This document shows positions 53,170 through 63,050 of a stretch of 64,000 bases of DNA, in pieces. The position numbers and the translations under genes were made by a program. The first letter of the stretch is position 1, and each line of letters starts with the position of its first letter. Below the pieces are notes generated by a model. It saw nothing but the letters and a program-made list of their open reading frames with translations. It was not told where the DNA came from and did no database searches. Location: contig NZ_CP011789.1 in the NCBI RefSeq assembly GCF_001636055.1, positions 868,001-932,000 on the forward strand, read 5' to 3'. The DNA is from Pseudomonas putida (lineage in GTDB: Bacteria > Pseudomonadota > Gammaproteobacteria > Pseudomonadales > Pseudomonadaceae).

Positions 53170-54144
53170 CTAGAACAATTTGAGTGGCGCTTCATCCAGC
53201 GCCGCCATCTGCTCGCGCAGGGCCAGGATCTGGTCGCCCCAGTAGCGCGGCTGGCCGAACCAGGGGAAGCTGCGCGGGAACGCGGGGTCGTCCCAGCGCC
53301 TTGCCAGCCAGGCGCTGTGATGCAACTGGCGCAGGGCGCGCAGCGGCTCGATCAGCGCCAGTTGGCGCGGGTCGAAATCGTGGAACTCGTTGTATCCGTC
53401 GATCAGTTCGGCCAACTGCGTCAGGCGCTCTTCGCGGCTGCCGGCCAGCATCATCCACAGGTCCTGCACTGCCGGCCCCATGCGGCAGTCGTCGAGATCG
53501 ACGACGTGGTAGACGTCGTCGCGGTGCATCAGGTTGCCAGCGTGACAGTCGCCATGCAGGCGGATCGTCTCGAAGGGCGTGCGTTGGTAGATATCCTCGA
53601 CCCGCTTGAGCAGGTCGCGGGCCACGGATTCGAACGCCGGCAGCAACTCGCGCGGGACGAAATCGCCGTCGAGCAGGGTCTTGAGCGAGGCATGGCCAAA
53701 GTTGTCCACAGCCAGTGTTTCGCGATGCTCGAAGGGGCGCGTGGCGCCGACGGCATGCAGGCGTCCGAGCAATTGCCCGAGGCGATACAGCTGATCGAGG
53801 TTGCCAGGTTCGGGCGCATGGCCGCCGCGGCGGGGGAACAAGGTGAAGCGAAAGCCCTGGTGCTCGAACAGGCTGCGACCTTCATGCTGAAGCGGGGCGA
53901 CAACCGGCACCTCGTGCTCGGCCAGTTCGAAGCTGAAGCTGTGTTCCTCGAGGATGGCTGCATCGCTCCAGCGCCCGGGGCGGTAGAACTTGGCGATCAG
54001 CGGTTGTTCACCTTCGATGCCCACCTGATAGACGCGGTTCTCATAACTGTTGAGCGCCAGCACCCGGGCATCGCTGAGAAAGCCCAGGCTTTCGACGGCG
54101 TCCAGGACCAGGTCGGGGGTGAGGGTATCGAAGGGATGGGACAT
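53170..54144 (-). CDS. srkA: Stress response kinase A (SrkA/YihE)
   Basis: A 324-residue aminoglycoside-phosphotransferase-fold Ser/Thr kinase. It begins MSHPFDTLTPDLVLDAVESL, then NSYENRVYQVGIEGEQPLIAKFYRP with an ATP Lys. The catalytic loop is RLHGDCHAGNLMHRD, and the metal site is VVDLDDCRMGPAVQDLW. In E. coli it counters MazF-type death under stress. ATG 54144 is chosen because residues upstream of it are REP-derived. Confidence 0.92.
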   Translation of the reverse strand: MSHPFDTLTPDLVLDAVESLGFLSDARVLALNSYENRVYQVGIEGEQPLIAKFYRPGRWSDAAILEEHSFSFELAEHEVPVVAPLQHEGRSLFEHQGFRFTLFPRRGGHAPEPGNLDQLYRLGQLLGRLHAVGATRPFEHRETLAVDNFGHASLKTLLDGDFVPRELLPAFESVARDLLKRVEDIYQRTPFETIRLHGDCHAGNLMHRDDVYHVVDLDDCRMGPAVQDLWMMLAGSREERLTQLAELIDGYNEFHDFDPRQLALIEPLRALRQLHHSAWLARRWDDPAFPRSFPWFGQPRYWGDQILALREQMAALDEAPLKLF

Positions 54145-54223
54145 GGGAGCTCCGGCAGGGGAATGCATGCGCGGCATGGTAACGCATTCCATGGCAGCTT
54201 CAGGTGCCAAAGCTCCCTGCATT

Positions 54224-54352
54224 CCTGTGGAAGCGGGCTCGTCCCGCGATCGGGCGCGAAGCGGCCGTAAACCAGCCACTACAATGCTCCAGGCCCATCA
54301 CGTCGCCTGCCAGGTAGCCGCTTCGGGTGATCGCGGTGCGAGCCCGCTCCAA
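54224..54352. repeat. Widely spaced inverted REP pair
   Basis: AAGCGGGCTCGTCCCGCGAT at 54231-54250 and inverted ATCGCGGTGCGAGCCCGCTC at about 54330-54349, about 80 bases apart, between srkA and the modE-like gene. Confidence 0.65.
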
Positions 54353-54363
54353 CGCATTGCGCG

Positions 54364-55128
54364 CTACACCGGCACCCCCAGCAGCACGAACGAAGGATGA
54401 AACTGCGCTCGCACCTTGCTGCCTGCCGCGACTGCCTGCTGCTGCAGCCATTGCGGTTCGGCAAAGGCGCACAGCGTCTGTCCGTTCTCCAGCGCCAGCC
54501 GCATTTCACTGCTGCCGCCTTCATTGGCCAGTACTTCTTCTACCTGGGCGCGCAGGCAATTGCTCTCGGCGTCCGGCTGATCAGCGGCAGCCAGCACTTT
54601 CACCCATCCGGCCTTGAGCAGGGCCACCACCGTGCTTCCCAGGGCCAGCTCCAGCCGTTCGGTACTGTCCGGTGTGATCAGCGCATCGATTTCCAGCCCG
54701 CTGCCAAGTGCCAGGCTGACCCTGTCGTAACGCCCCTCGCGGCGCAGCCCGCTGATCTGCCCGCGCAACTGATTGCGAGCGCTGGTGCGCAGCATCAGGC
54801 GGCCGAGCAGGTCGAGGTCGCTGTGTTCTTCGGTGGATTCGAGGATTTCGCTCTGCAACGCCTGGATGCGCTGATACAGGCGCAATACTCGCGCGCCCTC
54901 CGTCGACAGCTTGGCACCGCCACCGCCACGCCCGCCGGCACTGCGCTCGACCAACGGCTGAGCGGCGAGGTTGTTGAGCTCGTCGATGGCATCCCAGGCG
55001 CTCTTGTAACTGATCCCGGCCGCCTTGGCGGCGCGGGTGATCGAGCCTTGTTCAGCGATGTGCTGCAGCAGGGCGATGCGCTGCGGGCGACGGAAGATGT
55101 GCTGGGCAAGCAGGGCGGGCAGGGACAT
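54364..55128 (-). CDS. modE: ModE-type molybdate-responsive regulator
   Basis: A 254-residue DNA-binding protein. The N-terminal LysR-like winged helix (about 15-75) has RIALLQHIAEQGSITRAAKA and AGISYKSAWDAIDELN. GGRGGGGAKLSTEGARVL is the ModE hinge. Two C-terminal TOBE/Mop-like domains start near ARNQLRGQISGLRREGRYD and AALLKAGWVKVLAAADQ-type strands. ModE represses molybdate transport when molybdate binds. No modABC is next to it in this window. Confidence 0.85.
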   Translation of the reverse strand: MSLPALLAQHIFRRPQRIALLQHIAEQGSITRAAKAAGISYKSAWDAIDELNNLAAQPLVERSAGGRGGGGAKLSTEGARVLRLYQRIQALQSEILESTEEHSDLDLLGRLMLRTSARNQLRGQISGLRREGRYDRVSLALGSGLEIDALITPDSTERLELALGSTVVALLKAGWVKVLAAADQPDAESNCLRAQVEEVLANEGGSSEMRLALENGQTLCAFAEPQWLQQQAVAAGSKVRAQFHPSFVLLGVPV

Positions 55129-55183
55129 TGGGCAGGTTACCGGCGGTGTGATGCGGCGAAAGTGCCTTCGAGACCGAGTCTAG

Positions 55184-55921
55184 TCAACCCTGCCCAGGCC
55201 TGGGCGTGCGTGCCAGGCAATACACATCGACCCGGCGCGCCCCGGCCTTGCGCAGCAGGCTCGCCAGCGCTCGGGCAGTGGCACCGGTGGTCAGCACGTC
55301 GTCGACCAGGGCCACATGGCGCCCGTCGAGCGTGGCGTGCGGTGCGACGGTGAAGGCCTGGCGCAAGTTGCGCCAGCGCGCCTTGGCGTCGAGAGTCTGC
55401 TGCGCCGCGGTGTCCCGTGGGCGCAGCAGCACGCGCTCGTCGCAGGGGATGTGCAACTGGCTCGACAGCCAGCGTGCGAGCATGGCGGCCTGGTTGAAGC
55501 CGCGTTGGCGCAGTCGACGTGCAGCCAGTGGCACGGGCAACAGCTGGTCGGGTTTTGTCAGGCCCTCGTCATAGCGATGCTGCAGGGCCTGAGCCAGCAG
55601 ATCTGCCAGCAGCCGCCCCAGCGGCCACTGGCTGCGGTGCTTGAAGCGGCTGATCGCAGCGTCCAGCGGATACCCGTAATGCCACGGCGCAATGACCCGT
55701 TCGAACGGCGGTGGCCTGCGGCTGCACTGGCCACAGGTCAATGCCCGCATCGCCAAGGGCAGCGCACAGCGCGTGCACTGTTCGTCGAGCCACGGCAACT
55801 CATGCTCGCAGGCCGGACACAAGGGGTATGCCTGTTGCGCAGGCTCATCGCAAAGCAAACAGATCTGTTTAATATTTAGCCAGTTGTAAACCAGTGTTTT
55901 TATGTTTGGTTGACAGTGCAT
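55184..55921 (-). CDS. comF: ComF-family phosphoribosyltransferase-like protein
   Basis: A 245-residue ComF/GntX family protein. The N-terminal zinc-ribbon cysteines are C-L-L-C near residue 21-24, then LCPACEHEL, CTRCALP and CGQC. The C-terminal PRTase signature is ALVDDVLTTGATARALAS. ComF proteins act in DNA uptake in competent bacteria; in Pseudomonas the role is unclear. The first codons (about 2-13) contain a BirA-type operator. The start MHCQPNIKTLVYNWLN is chosen by family resemblance. Confidence 0.88.
   Translation of the reverse strand: MHCQPNIKTLVYNWLNIKQICLLCDEPAQQAYPLCPACEHELPWLDEQCTRCALPLAMRALTCGQCSRRPPPFERVIAPWHYGYPLDAAISRFKHRSQWPLGRLLADLLAQALQHRYDEGLTKPDQLLPVPLAARRLRQRGFNQAAMLARWLSSQLHIPCDERVLLRPRDTAAQQTLDAKARWRNLRQAFTVAPHATLDGRHVALVDDVLTTGATARALASLLRKAGARRVDVYCLARTPRPGQG
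55884..55916. promoter_or_regulatory. BirA operator between comF and bioB
   Basis: TTGTAAACC, 15 bases, then GGTTGACAG. This matches the known BirA box TTGTAAACC-N15/16-GGTTTACAA with a perfect left arm and 7 of 9 in the right arm. It lies 94 bases upstream of bioB, so biotinyl-AMP/BirA should repress the operon. Confidence 0.85.
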
Positions 55922-56009
55922 GGGCCTTCCCTGACTATGCGAGCTATCCGTGAAGCGCTGCGGGCTTTCCTGTCCCGGCGCCTGTCAGAGCCTAGATAAG
56001 GAAACGCCG

Positions 56010-57068
56010 ATGAGCGCCAGCACAAATGCAACAACACGTCACGACTGGTCCCTGGCCGAGGTCAGGGCGCTGTTCGAGCAGCCGTTCAACGACCTGTTGT
56101 TCCAGGCGCAGACCGTTCATCGCGCGCACTTCGACCCGAACCGCGTGCAGGTCTCGACGCTGCTGTCGATCAAGACCGGTGCCTGCCCCGAAGATTGCAA
56201 ATATTGTCCGCAGTCCGGCCACTACAACACCGGGCTGGAAAAACAGAAGTTGATGGAAGTGCAGAAGGTGCTGGAAGAGGCTGCCCGGGCCAAGGCCATC
56301 GGCTCGACTCGCTTCTGCATGGGCGCCGCCTGGAAGCACCCCTCCGCCAAGGACATGCCCTACGTGCTGGAAATGGTCAAAGGGGTCAAGGCCATGGGCC
56401 TGGAAACCTGCATGACCCTCGGCAAGCTCGATCAGGACCAGACCCAGGCACTCGCCCAGGCGGGTCTGGACTACTACAACCACAACCTCGATACCTCGCC
56501 GGACTTCTACACCAGCATCATCACCACCCGCACCTACAGCGAGCGCCTGCAGACCCTTGCCTACGTACGCAATGCCGGGATGAAGATCTGCTCCGGCGGC
56601 ATTCTCGGCATGGGCGAGTCGCTGGACGACCGCGCAGGCCTGCTGATCCAGCTCGCCAACCTGCCCGAGCACCCGGAGTCGGTACCGATCAACATGCTGG
56701 TGAAGGTTGCCGGTACGCCGCTGGCCAACGCAGAAGACGTCGATCCGTTCGATTTCATCCGCATGCTCGCGGTCGCGCGGATCCTCATGCCCAAGTCGCA
56801 CGTGCGCCTGTCTGCTGGTCGTGAACAGATGAACGAGCAGATGCAGGCCCTGGCTTTCATGGCTGGCGCCAACTCGATCTTCTACGGCGAAAAACTGCTG
56901 ACCACCGCCAACCCGCAGGCAGACAAGGACATGCAGCTGTTCGCGCGTCTGGGCATCAAGCCCGAAGAGCGTGAGGAGCACGCCGACGAAGTGCACCAGG
57001 CGGCCATCGAGCAGGCGCTGGTCGAGCAGCGCAGCAGCGAGATGTTCTACGACGCCGCTTCGGCCTGA
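56010..57068 (+). CDS. bioB: Biotin synthase
   Basis: Radical SAM enzyme that inserts sulfur into dethiobiotin to give biotin. The 352 residues contain the CxxxCxxC cluster [11 protein letters not shown] with Cys59, Cys63 and Cys66 for the [4Fe-4S] cluster. [19 protein letters not shown] and [19 protein letters not shown] are family segments, and the auxiliary cluster ligands are present ([22 protein letters not shown]). The ATG at 56010 begins the conserved N-terminus. First gene of bioBFHCD, controlled by the BirA site upstream. Confidence 0.97.
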   Translation: MSASTNATTRHDWSLAEVRALFEQPFNDLLFQAQTVHRAHFDPNRVQVSTLLSIKTGACPEDCKYCPQSGHYNTGLEKQKLMEVQKVLEEAARAKAIGSTRFCMGAAWKHPSAKDMPYVLEMVKGVKAMGLETCMTLGKLDQDQTQALAQAGLDYYNHNLDTSPDFYTSIITTRTYSERLQTLAYVRNAGMKICSGGILGMGESLDDRAGLLIQLANLPEHPESVPINMLVKVAGTPLANAEDVDPFDFIRMLAVARILMPKSHVRLSAGREQMNEQMQALAFMAGANSIFYGEKLLTTANPQADKDMQLFARLGIKPEEREEHADEVHQAAIEQALVEQRSSEMFYDAASA

Positions 57069-57070
57069 TC

Positions 57071-58243
57071 ATGGCCTTCGATCTGGCGGCGCGCCTGGCC
57101 GAACGGCGCGCTGCGGACCTGTATCGGCGCCGACCCCTGTTGCAGAGCCCGCAAGGCCCGGAGGTGGTGGTCGACGGGCAGCGTCTGCTGGCGTTCTGCA
57201 GCAACGACTATCTCGGGTTGGCCAATCACCCGGAAGTGATCGCCGCCTGGCGTGCCGGTGCCGAGCGCTGGGGTGTCGGTGGCGGTGCCTCGCACCTGGT
57301 GGTCGGCCACAGTACTGCGCACCACGAGGTCGAAGAGGCCATCGCCGAGTTGACCGGACGCCCGCGTGCGCTGCTGTTCACCACCGGCTACATGGCCAAC
57401 CTCGGCGCCATCACCGCGCTGGTGGGGCAGGGCGATACGGTGTTGCAGGATCGTCTCAACCATGCCTCGTTGCTCGACGGTGGGCTGCTCAGCGGCGCCC
57501 GCTTCAGCCGCTACCTGCACAACGATCCGGCGAGCCTGGCGAGTCGCCTGGATAAAGCGGTCGGTGACACGCTGGTGGTCACCGATGGTGTGTTCAGCAT
57601 GGACGGTGATCTTGCCGACCTGCCCGCCCTGGCGACGGTGGCGCGTCCACATGGCGCCTGGCTGATGGTCGACGATGCCCATGGTTTCGGCACGCTGGGC
57701 GCCAATGGTGGCGGTATCGTCGAGCACTTCGGGTTGGGCATCGATCAGGTGCCGGTGCTGATCGGCACGCTCGGCAAGGCCTGCGGTACTGCCGGCGCCT
57801 TCGTCGCGGGCAGTGATGACCTGATCGAGGCGCTGGTGCAGTTCGCCCGTCCTTATATCTACACCACCAGTCAGCCGCCGGCACTGGCCTGTGCAACGCT
57901 GAAAAGCCTGCAACTGCTGCGTGATGAACGCTGGCGGCGCGAGCACCTTGGCGCGTTGATCCGCCAGTTCCGCCAGGGCGCGCAGCAGATCGGCCTGGCG
58001 TTGATGGACAGCCCGACCGCGATCCAGCCGATCCTGGTCGGCGATGCGGCGCGGGCATTGACGCTGTCGAAGATGCTGCGCGAGCGCGGTCTGCTGGTGA
58101 CCGCGATCCGCCCGCCAACCGTACCTGTCGGCAGTGCGCGCCTGCGCGTAACCTTGAGCGCCGCGCACAGCGAGGCGCAGGTCCAGCTATTGTTGAATGC
58201 ATTGGCCGAGTGTCATGCACAGCTGGAGTCCGCCGATGCGTAA
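57071..58243 (+). CDS. bioF: 8-amino-7-oxononanoate synthase
   Basis: PLP enzyme joining pimeloyl-ACP and alanine to make KAPA, 390 residues. Family motifs include [52 protein letters not shown] and the PLP lysine motif [14 protein letters not shown] with Lys236. It starts two bases after the bioB stop. Its end overlaps bioH by eight bases. Confidence 0.96.
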   Translation: MAFDLAARLAERRAADLYRRRPLLQSPQGPEVVVDGQRLLAFCSNDYLGLANHPEVIAAWRAGAERWGVGGGASHLVVGHSTAHHEVEEAIAELTGRPRALLFTTGYMANLGAITALVGQGDTVLQDRLNHASLLDGGLLSGARFSRYLHNDPASLASRLDKAVGDTLVVTDGVFSMDGDLADLPALATVARPHGAWLMVDDAHGFGTLGANGGGIVEHFGLGIDQVPVLIGTLGKACGTAGAFVAGSDDLIEALVQFARPYIYTTSQPPALACATLKSLQLLRDERWRREHLGALIRQFRQGAQQIGLALMDSPTAIQPILVGDAARALTLSKMLRERGLLVTAIRPPTVPVGSARLRVTLSAAHSEAQVQLLLNALAECHAQLESADA

Positions 58244-58967
58244 CCGACTGATCCTCTTGCCCGGCTGGGGGCTGGGCACCGCTTCACTGGAACCCCTGGC
58301 TGCCAGCCTGCGGGCGCAGGATCCACGCCTGCAGGTCGACCTGGCAGCGTTGCCGGAGCTGCCTGATGCTGACATCCAGGCCTGGGTCGATCACCTCGAC
58401 CGCAAGCTGCCGACGGATGTCTGGCTGGGTGGCTGGTCGTTGGGCGGCATGCTTGCCAGCGCCTTGGCGCACAAGCGTGGCGACCATTGCTGTGGCCTGC
58501 TGACGCTGGCCAGCAATCCGAGTTTCGTGGCCCGCCACGACTGGCCCCACGGCATGGCCGAAGACACTTTCGGCACCTTCCTCGATGGTTGTCGCAGCCA
58601 CACGCAGGTCACCCTCAAGCGATTTCGCACGCTGTGCAGCGAGGGGGCGCAGCAACCCCGCACCTTGCTGCGCCAGCTCGGCGTGGGTGTGCCGGACACC
58701 GATCCCTTGTACCTGGCCACCGGCCTGCAAGTGTTGGCCAAGCTGGATACCCGCCAGGCGCTCGAGCAGTACGGCGGCCCACAGTTGCACCTGTTCGCAG
58801 GTAGCGATGCACTGGTGCCGGCGGATGCGGCCAAGGCGCTCAGCGAGCTGCTGCCGGATGTTGAAGTCGGCCTGGTCGAAGACAGTTCCCACGCGTTCCT
58901 GCTGGAGTACCCACAGGAGCTTGCAGCGGGTATCAAGAGTTTCTTGCATGAGAGTGGTGATGACTGA
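58236..58967 (+). CDS. bioH: Pimeloyl-ACP methyl ester carboxylesterase
   Basis: Alpha/beta hydrolase that removes the methyl from pimeloyl-ACP methyl ester to end the BioC-started chain. The 243 residues include [18 protein letters not shown] and the nucleophile elbow [10 protein letters not shown] with Ser68. Candidate triad residues are Asp191 ([12 protein letters not shown]) and His219 ([12 protein letters not shown]). ATG 58236 is set by the conserved start, although a longer frame exists. It overlaps bioF and bioC by eight bases each. Confidence 0.93.
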   Translation: MRNRLILLPGWGLGTASLEPLAASLRAQDPRLQVDLAALPELPDADIQAWVDHLDRKLPTDVWLGGWSLGGMLASALAHKRGDHCCGLLTLASNPSFVARHDWPHGMAEDTFGTFLDGCRSHTQVTLKRFRTLCSEGAQQPRTLLRQLGVGVPDTDPLYLATGLQVLAKLDTRQALEQYGGPQLHLFAGSDALVPADAAKALSELLPDVEVGLVEDSSHAFLLEYPQELAAGIKSFLHESGDD

Positions 58968-59778
58968 TCTTTCCCGCCCGATCCTGCCCGGCGCCCTGCC
59001 GGACAAGCGCCAGGTGGCGGCCTCGTTCTCTCGCGCGGCGGCCAGCTATGACAGCGTCGCAGCCCTGCAGCGCGCGGTGGGTGACGCTTTGCTCGCGCGC
59101 TTGCCGGCGTCGATGGCGCCGACCCGCTGGCTCGACCTGGGCAGCGGCACAGGCCATTTCAGTCGCGCCCTGGCTGCGCGCTTCGAGGCTGCCCATGGCG
59201 TGGCAGTGGATATCGCCGAAGGCATGTTGAGCCATGCCCGCGAGCAGGGTGGGGCGCATCATCATGTGGCTGGTGATGCCGAGCGCCTGCCGCTGCGCGA
59301 TGGTGCCTTCGACCTGGTGTTCTCCAGCCTGGCAGTGCAGTGGTGCGACCAGTTCTCCAGCGTGCTGGCCGAAGCCCGGCGCGTGTTGCGACCGGGCGGA
59401 GTGCTGGCGTTCAGCAGCCTGTGTGTCGGCACGCTGGAGGAGTTGCGTGCCAGCTGGCAGGCAGTGGATGGGCTGGTGCATGTCAATCGTTTCCGGCACT
59501 TCGAGGATTACCAGCGCCTGTGCGCCGACAGCGGCCTGACCCTGCTCGGGCTGGAGCGCCTGCCCCACGTACTGCACTACCCGGATGTGCGCAGCCTGAC
59601 CCACGAACTCAAGGCGCTGGGTGCGCATAACCTGAATCCCGGGCGCCCGTCGGGCCTGACCGGGCGTGCACGCATGCAGGGGCTGCTGCAGGCCTATGAG
59701 CAGTTCCGTGACGACCAAGGTCTGCCTGCCACCTATCAGGTGGTCTATGGGGTGTTGCGTAGAGGCGAAGAGGAGTGA
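58960..59778 (+). CDS. bioC: Malonyl-ACP O-methyltransferase
   Basis: SAM-dependent enzyme that methylates malonyl-ACP to begin pimelate synthesis. It has 272 residues. The SAM-binding motif is [18 protein letters not shown] (motif I), with [30 protein letters not shown] and [17 protein letters not shown] following. ATG 58960 lies inside the bioH end (8-base overlap); an in-frame ATG at 58948 is an alternative. Next gene is one base downstream of its stop. Confidence 0.93.
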   Translation: MTDLSRPILPGALPDKRQVAASFSRAAASYDSVAALQRAVGDALLARLPASMAPTRWLDLGSGTGHFSRALAARFEAAHGVAVDIAEGMLSHAREQGGAHHHVAGDAERLPLRDGAFDLVFSSLAVQWCDQFSSVLAEARRVLRPGGVLAFSSLCVGTLEELRASWQAVDGLVHVNRFRHFEDYQRLCADSGLTLLGLERLPHVLHYPDVRSLTHELKALGAHNLNPGRPSGLTGRARMQGLLQAYEQFRDDQGLPATYQVVYGVLRRGEEE

Positions 59779-59779
59779 C

Positions 59780-60460
59780 ATGAGCCAGGCCTATTTCATC
59801 GCCGGTACCGACACCGATGTCGGCAAGACCACCATCGCCACCGGGCTGTTGCGTGCAGGACATAACCTTGGGCGCAGCACGCTGGCTGCCAAGCCTGTGG
59901 CGTCCGGATGCACGGTCAGCTCCAAGGGGCTGCGCAACAGTGATGCGCTGGCGCTGATCGACGAAAGCTCGATCAAGCTGCCCTATGAGCAGGTCAATCC
60001 CTTCGCCTTCGAACCGGCCATCGCCCCGCATGTGGCCGCGCGCGAAGCCGGCGTGGCACTGAGCGTGCCGACACTGCGTGACGCCATGCAGCAAATACTG
60101 GCGCACGGCGCCGACTTCACCCTGATCGAGGGGGCGGGTGGCTGGCGGGTGCCGTTGTCCGATCATGCCAACCTGTCCGACCTGGCGGTTGCCTTGAAGC
60201 TTCCGGTGATCCTGGTGGTGGGGGTGCGCCTGGGTTGCATCAACCATGCGCTGCTCAGTGCCGAGGCCATCGCCCGCGATGGGCTGCAACTGGCGGGCTG
60301 GGTGGCCAATATCGTCGATCCACGCACTGCGCGGCTTGAAGAAAACCTGGCAAGCCTCGCCGAGCGCCTGCCGGCACCATGCCTGGGGCGGGTGCCGTGG
60401 CTGAAGTCTGCCGGAGCCGAGGCGGTTGCCGGTTATCTGGACCTGGACTTGCTTGATTGA
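59780..60460 (+). CDS. bioD: Dethiobiotin synthetase
   Basis: ATP-dependent carboxylase forming the ureido ring of dethiobiotin, 226 residues. The N-terminal P-loop is FIAGTDTDVGKTTIATGLL, AAKPVASGC is the substrate loop, and EGAGGWRVPLSDHANLSDLA is the family segment. ATG 59780 follows AGGAGTGAC as ribosome binding site. It closes the bio operon. The ORF has a spurious longer in-frame extension. Confidence 0.95.
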   Translation: MSQAYFIAGTDTDVGKTTIATGLLRAGHNLGRSTLAAKPVASGCTVSSKGLRNSDALALIDESSIKLPYEQVNPFAFEPAIAPHVAAREAGVALSVPTLRDAMQQILAHGADFTLIEGAGGWRVPLSDHANLSDLAVALKLPVILVVGVRLGCINHALLSAEAIARDGLQLAGWVANIVDPRTARLEENLASLAERLPAPCLGRVPWLKSAGAEAVAGYLDLDLLD

Positions 60461-60602
60461 CCGATTGGTGAACATCCGGTTACGAAAAATGCCCTGATTC
60501 TATTAGCTGGCACTGGGCTATTAAGGATTTAAACGGGTAATTTTCCTTGCGGGCTGTTTTAATTGAGGCCTCTTTCCTCATCCAGTCTTGTGGAGTCCTG
60601 AT

Positions 60603-60899
60603 ATGGAAATCACCGGCAGCTCTGCTTTCTACGCAGGCCTCGGCGCCATCCAGAACGGGCAGAACCGCGTCGACCAGGCCGCCAGCCAGATCGCCAGCAA
60701 TGGCGTCGAGCGCGCAGGCGCCAGCCAGTCCACCAGCTATCAGGCCGAGCGCCTGCGTGGTGTAGACCGCAGCCAACAGCAAGACTTGGCCACCAGTACC
60801 GTGCAGCTCGCCCTGGGCAAGCACGAAGTCGAACTGGGCGTGAAAGTCGCCAAGGCCTCCGACGAAATGCTCGGTCGGTTCATCGATACCTACGCCTGA
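60603..60899 (+). CDS. Small hypothetical protein with flagellar-rod-like N-terminus
   Basis: A 98-residue protein beginning MEITGSSAFYAGLGAIQNGQ. The pattern AFYAGLGAIQNGQNRVDQAA resembles the N-terminal helix of flagellar rod/hook proteins (FlgB/FlgC type) but no flagellar gene is nearby. A Ser/Gln/Ala-rich middle follows and the end, KASDEMLGRFIDTY, is helical. No signal peptide. Function unknown; the flagellar likeness may be coiled-coil similarity only. Confidence 0.75.
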   Translation: MEITGSSAFYAGLGAIQNGQNRVDQAASQIASNGVERAGASQSTSYQAERLRGVDRSQQQDLATSTVQLALGKHEVELGVKVAKASDEMLGRFIDTYA

Positions 60900-60922
60900 C
60901 TGCATAACCGTCGGCCAAGTAC

Positions 60923-61003
60923 CTGTGGGAGCGGGTTTACCCGCGAATCAACCAAGCCACGCAAGTGTGCCTGGTTTTTTCGCGGGTAAACCCGCTCCCA
61001 CAG
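60923..61003. repeat. Perfect inverted REP pair
   Basis: Arms 60923-60946 and 60980-61003 are perfect 24-bp complements with a 33-base loop, between the small protein gene and the acyl-CoA dehydrogenase. The remaining roughly 190 bases before the next gene show no named element. Confidence 0.88.
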
Positions 61004-61191
61004 TCGCATTGGGCCGATGAATCAAGCGCTGGCAGAAACGCCATTGTTCGCGACCGAATTGGCACTATCGTCCCTTCTTGACATTGCCCTGAGCTAAACG
61101 TAAGTTTCAAACAACTGTTTGACCGAAAGCCGCCAAGAGCTGGTCGGTACCCGTGGTCTCCCCAACGAACTCAGCCCAGAGGTTCATCGCC

Positions 61192-62997
61192 ATGCCTGAA
61201 TACAAAGCCCCCTTGCGTGATATTCGCTTCGTCCGTGACGAGCTGCTCGGCTATGAAGCGCACTATCAGAGCCTGCCGGGTTGCCAGGATGCTACACCGG
61301 ACATGGTCGATGCGATCCTCGAGGAAGGTGCCAAGTTCTGTGAGCAGGTGCTGGCCCCGCTGAACCGTGTCGGCGACCTGGAAGGCTGCACCTGGAGCGA
61401 GTCGGGCGTGAAGACCCCGACCGGCTTCAAGGAAGCCTACAAGCAGTTCGTCGAAGGCGGCTGGCCGAGCCTGGCCCATGACGTAGAGCACGGCGGCCAA
61501 GGCCTGCCAGAGTCGCTGGGCCTGACCCTGAGCGAGATGGTCGGCGAGTCGAACTGGTCCTGGGGCATGTACCCAGGCCTGTCCCACGGCGCGATGAACA
61601 CCATCTCCGAGCACGGGACCCCCGAGCAACAGGAAACCTACCTGACCAAGCTGGTGTCCGGCGAATGGACCGGCACCATGTGCCTGACCGAGCCGCACTG
61701 CGGCACCGACCTGGGCATGCTGCGCACCAAGGCCGAGCCGCAGGCCGACGGCAGCTACAAGGTATCCGGCACCAAGATCTTCATCTCGGCCGGTGAGCAC
61801 GACATGGCCGATAACATCGTCCACATCGTGCTGGCGCGCCTGCCCGATGCCCCGGCCGGCACCAAGGGCATCTCGCTGTTCATCGTGCCCAAGTTCCTGC
61901 CGAACGCCGAAGGCGGTGTAGGCGAGCGCAACGGCGTGAGCTGCGGCTCCCTCGAGCACAAGATGGGCATCCACGGTAACGCCACCTGCGTGATGAACTT
62001 CGACGCGGCCACCGGCTACCTGATCGGCCCGGCCAACAAGGGCCTGAACTGCATGTTCACCTTCATGAACACCGCGCGCCTGGGGACAGCACTGCAAGGC
62101 CTGGCTCACGCCGAAGTGGCCTTCCAGGGTGGCCTGAAATATGCCCGCGATCGTCTGCAGATGCGCTCCCTGACCGGCCCGAAAGCACCGGACAAGGCCG
62201 CTGACCCGATCATCGTCCACCCGGACGTGCGCCGCATGCTGCTGACCATGAAAGCCTTCGCCGAAGGCAACCGCGCAATGGTCTACTTCACCGCCAAGCA
62301 GGTGGACATCGTCAAGTACAGCCAGGACGAGGAAGAGCGCAAGAAGGCCGATGCACTGCTGGCCTTCCTGACCCCGATCGCCAAGGCATTCATGACCGAA
62401 GTCGGTTTCGAGGCCGCCAACCATGGCGTGCAGATCTACGGTGGCCACGGTTTCATTGCCGAGTGGGGCATGGAGCAGAACGTGCGCGACAGCCGCATCT
62501 CGATGCTGTACGAAGGCACCACCGGCATCCAGGCTCTCGACCTGTTGGGCCGCAAGGTGCTGATGACCCAGGGCGAGGCGCTCAAGGGCTTCACCAAGAT
62601 CGTCCACAAGTTCTGCCAAGGTCAGGAAGGCAACGAAGCCACCAAGGAATTCGTCGAGCCGCTGGCTGCGCTGAACAAGGAGTGGGGCGAGCTGACCATG
62701 AAGATCGGCATGGCCGCCATGAAAGACCGTGAGGAAGTCGGTGCCGCGTCCGTGGACTACCTGATGTACTCCGGCTACGCGTGCCTGGCCTACTTCTGGG
62801 CCGACATCGCCCGCCTGGCTGCCGAGAAGCTGGCGGCCGGCACCGCTGAAGAGGCGTTCTACACTGCCAAGCTGCAGACCGCGCGCTTCTACTTCCAGCG
62901 CATCCTGCCGCGTACTCGCACGCACGTGGCGGCCATCCTGTCGGGTGCCAACAACCTGATGGCGATGAAAGAAGAAGACTTCGGTCTGTCGATCTGA
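61192..62997 (+). CDS. Acyl-CoA dehydrogenase with C-terminal extension
   Basis: FAD enzyme that makes trans-2-enoyl-CoA from acyl-CoA, 601 residues, longer than the ~380-residue classical form and of the FadE/DMSP-lyase-adjacent type. Features: WTGTMCLTEPHCGTDLGMLR (flavin-binding segment), IHGNATCVMNFDAATGYLIG, and the catalytic Glu in MLYEGTTGIQALDLLGRK. A C-terminal extension domain follows. ATG 61192 begins the conserved MPEYKAPLRDIRFV. A strong terminator follows. Substrate chain length is not decidable. Confidence 0.93.
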   Translation: MPEYKAPLRDIRFVRDELLGYEAHYQSLPGCQDATPDMVDAILEEGAKFCEQVLAPLNRVGDLEGCTWSESGVKTPTGFKEAYKQFVEGGWPSLAHDVEHGGQGLPESLGLTLSEMVGESNWSWGMYPGLSHGAMNTISEHGTPEQQETYLTKLVSGEWTGTMCLTEPHCGTDLGMLRTKAEPQADGSYKVSGTKIFISAGEHDMADNIVHIVLARLPDAPAGTKGISLFIVPKFLPNAEGGVGERNGVSCGSLEHKMGIHGNATCVMNFDAATGYLIGPANKGLNCMFTFMNTARLGTALQGLAHAEVAFQGGLKYARDRLQMRSLTGPKAPDKAADPIIVHPDVRRMLLTMKAFAEGNRAMVYFTAKQVDIVKYSQDEEERKKADALLAFLTPIAKAFMTEVGFEAANHGVQIYGGHGFIAEWGMEQNVRDSRISMLYEGTTGIQALDLLGRKVLMTQGEALKGFTKIVHKFCQGQEGNEATKEFVEPLAALNKEWGELTMKIGMAAMKDREEVGAASVDYLMYSGYACLAYFWADIARLAAEKLAAGTAEEAFYTAKLQTARFYFQRILPRTRTHVAAILSGANNLMAMKEEDFGLSI

Positions 62998-63018
62998 CGC
63001 CCGACGCTGTACGGAAAA

Positions 63019-63050
63019 ACGCCTGCCATTATCGGCAGGCGTTTTTTTTT
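63019..63050 (+). terminator. Rho-independent terminator of the acyl-CoA dehydrogenase gene
   Basis: Stem ACGCCTGCC/GGCAGGCGT with a six-base loop, followed by eight further T. It lies 22 bases after the stop at 62997. Confidence 0.95.
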
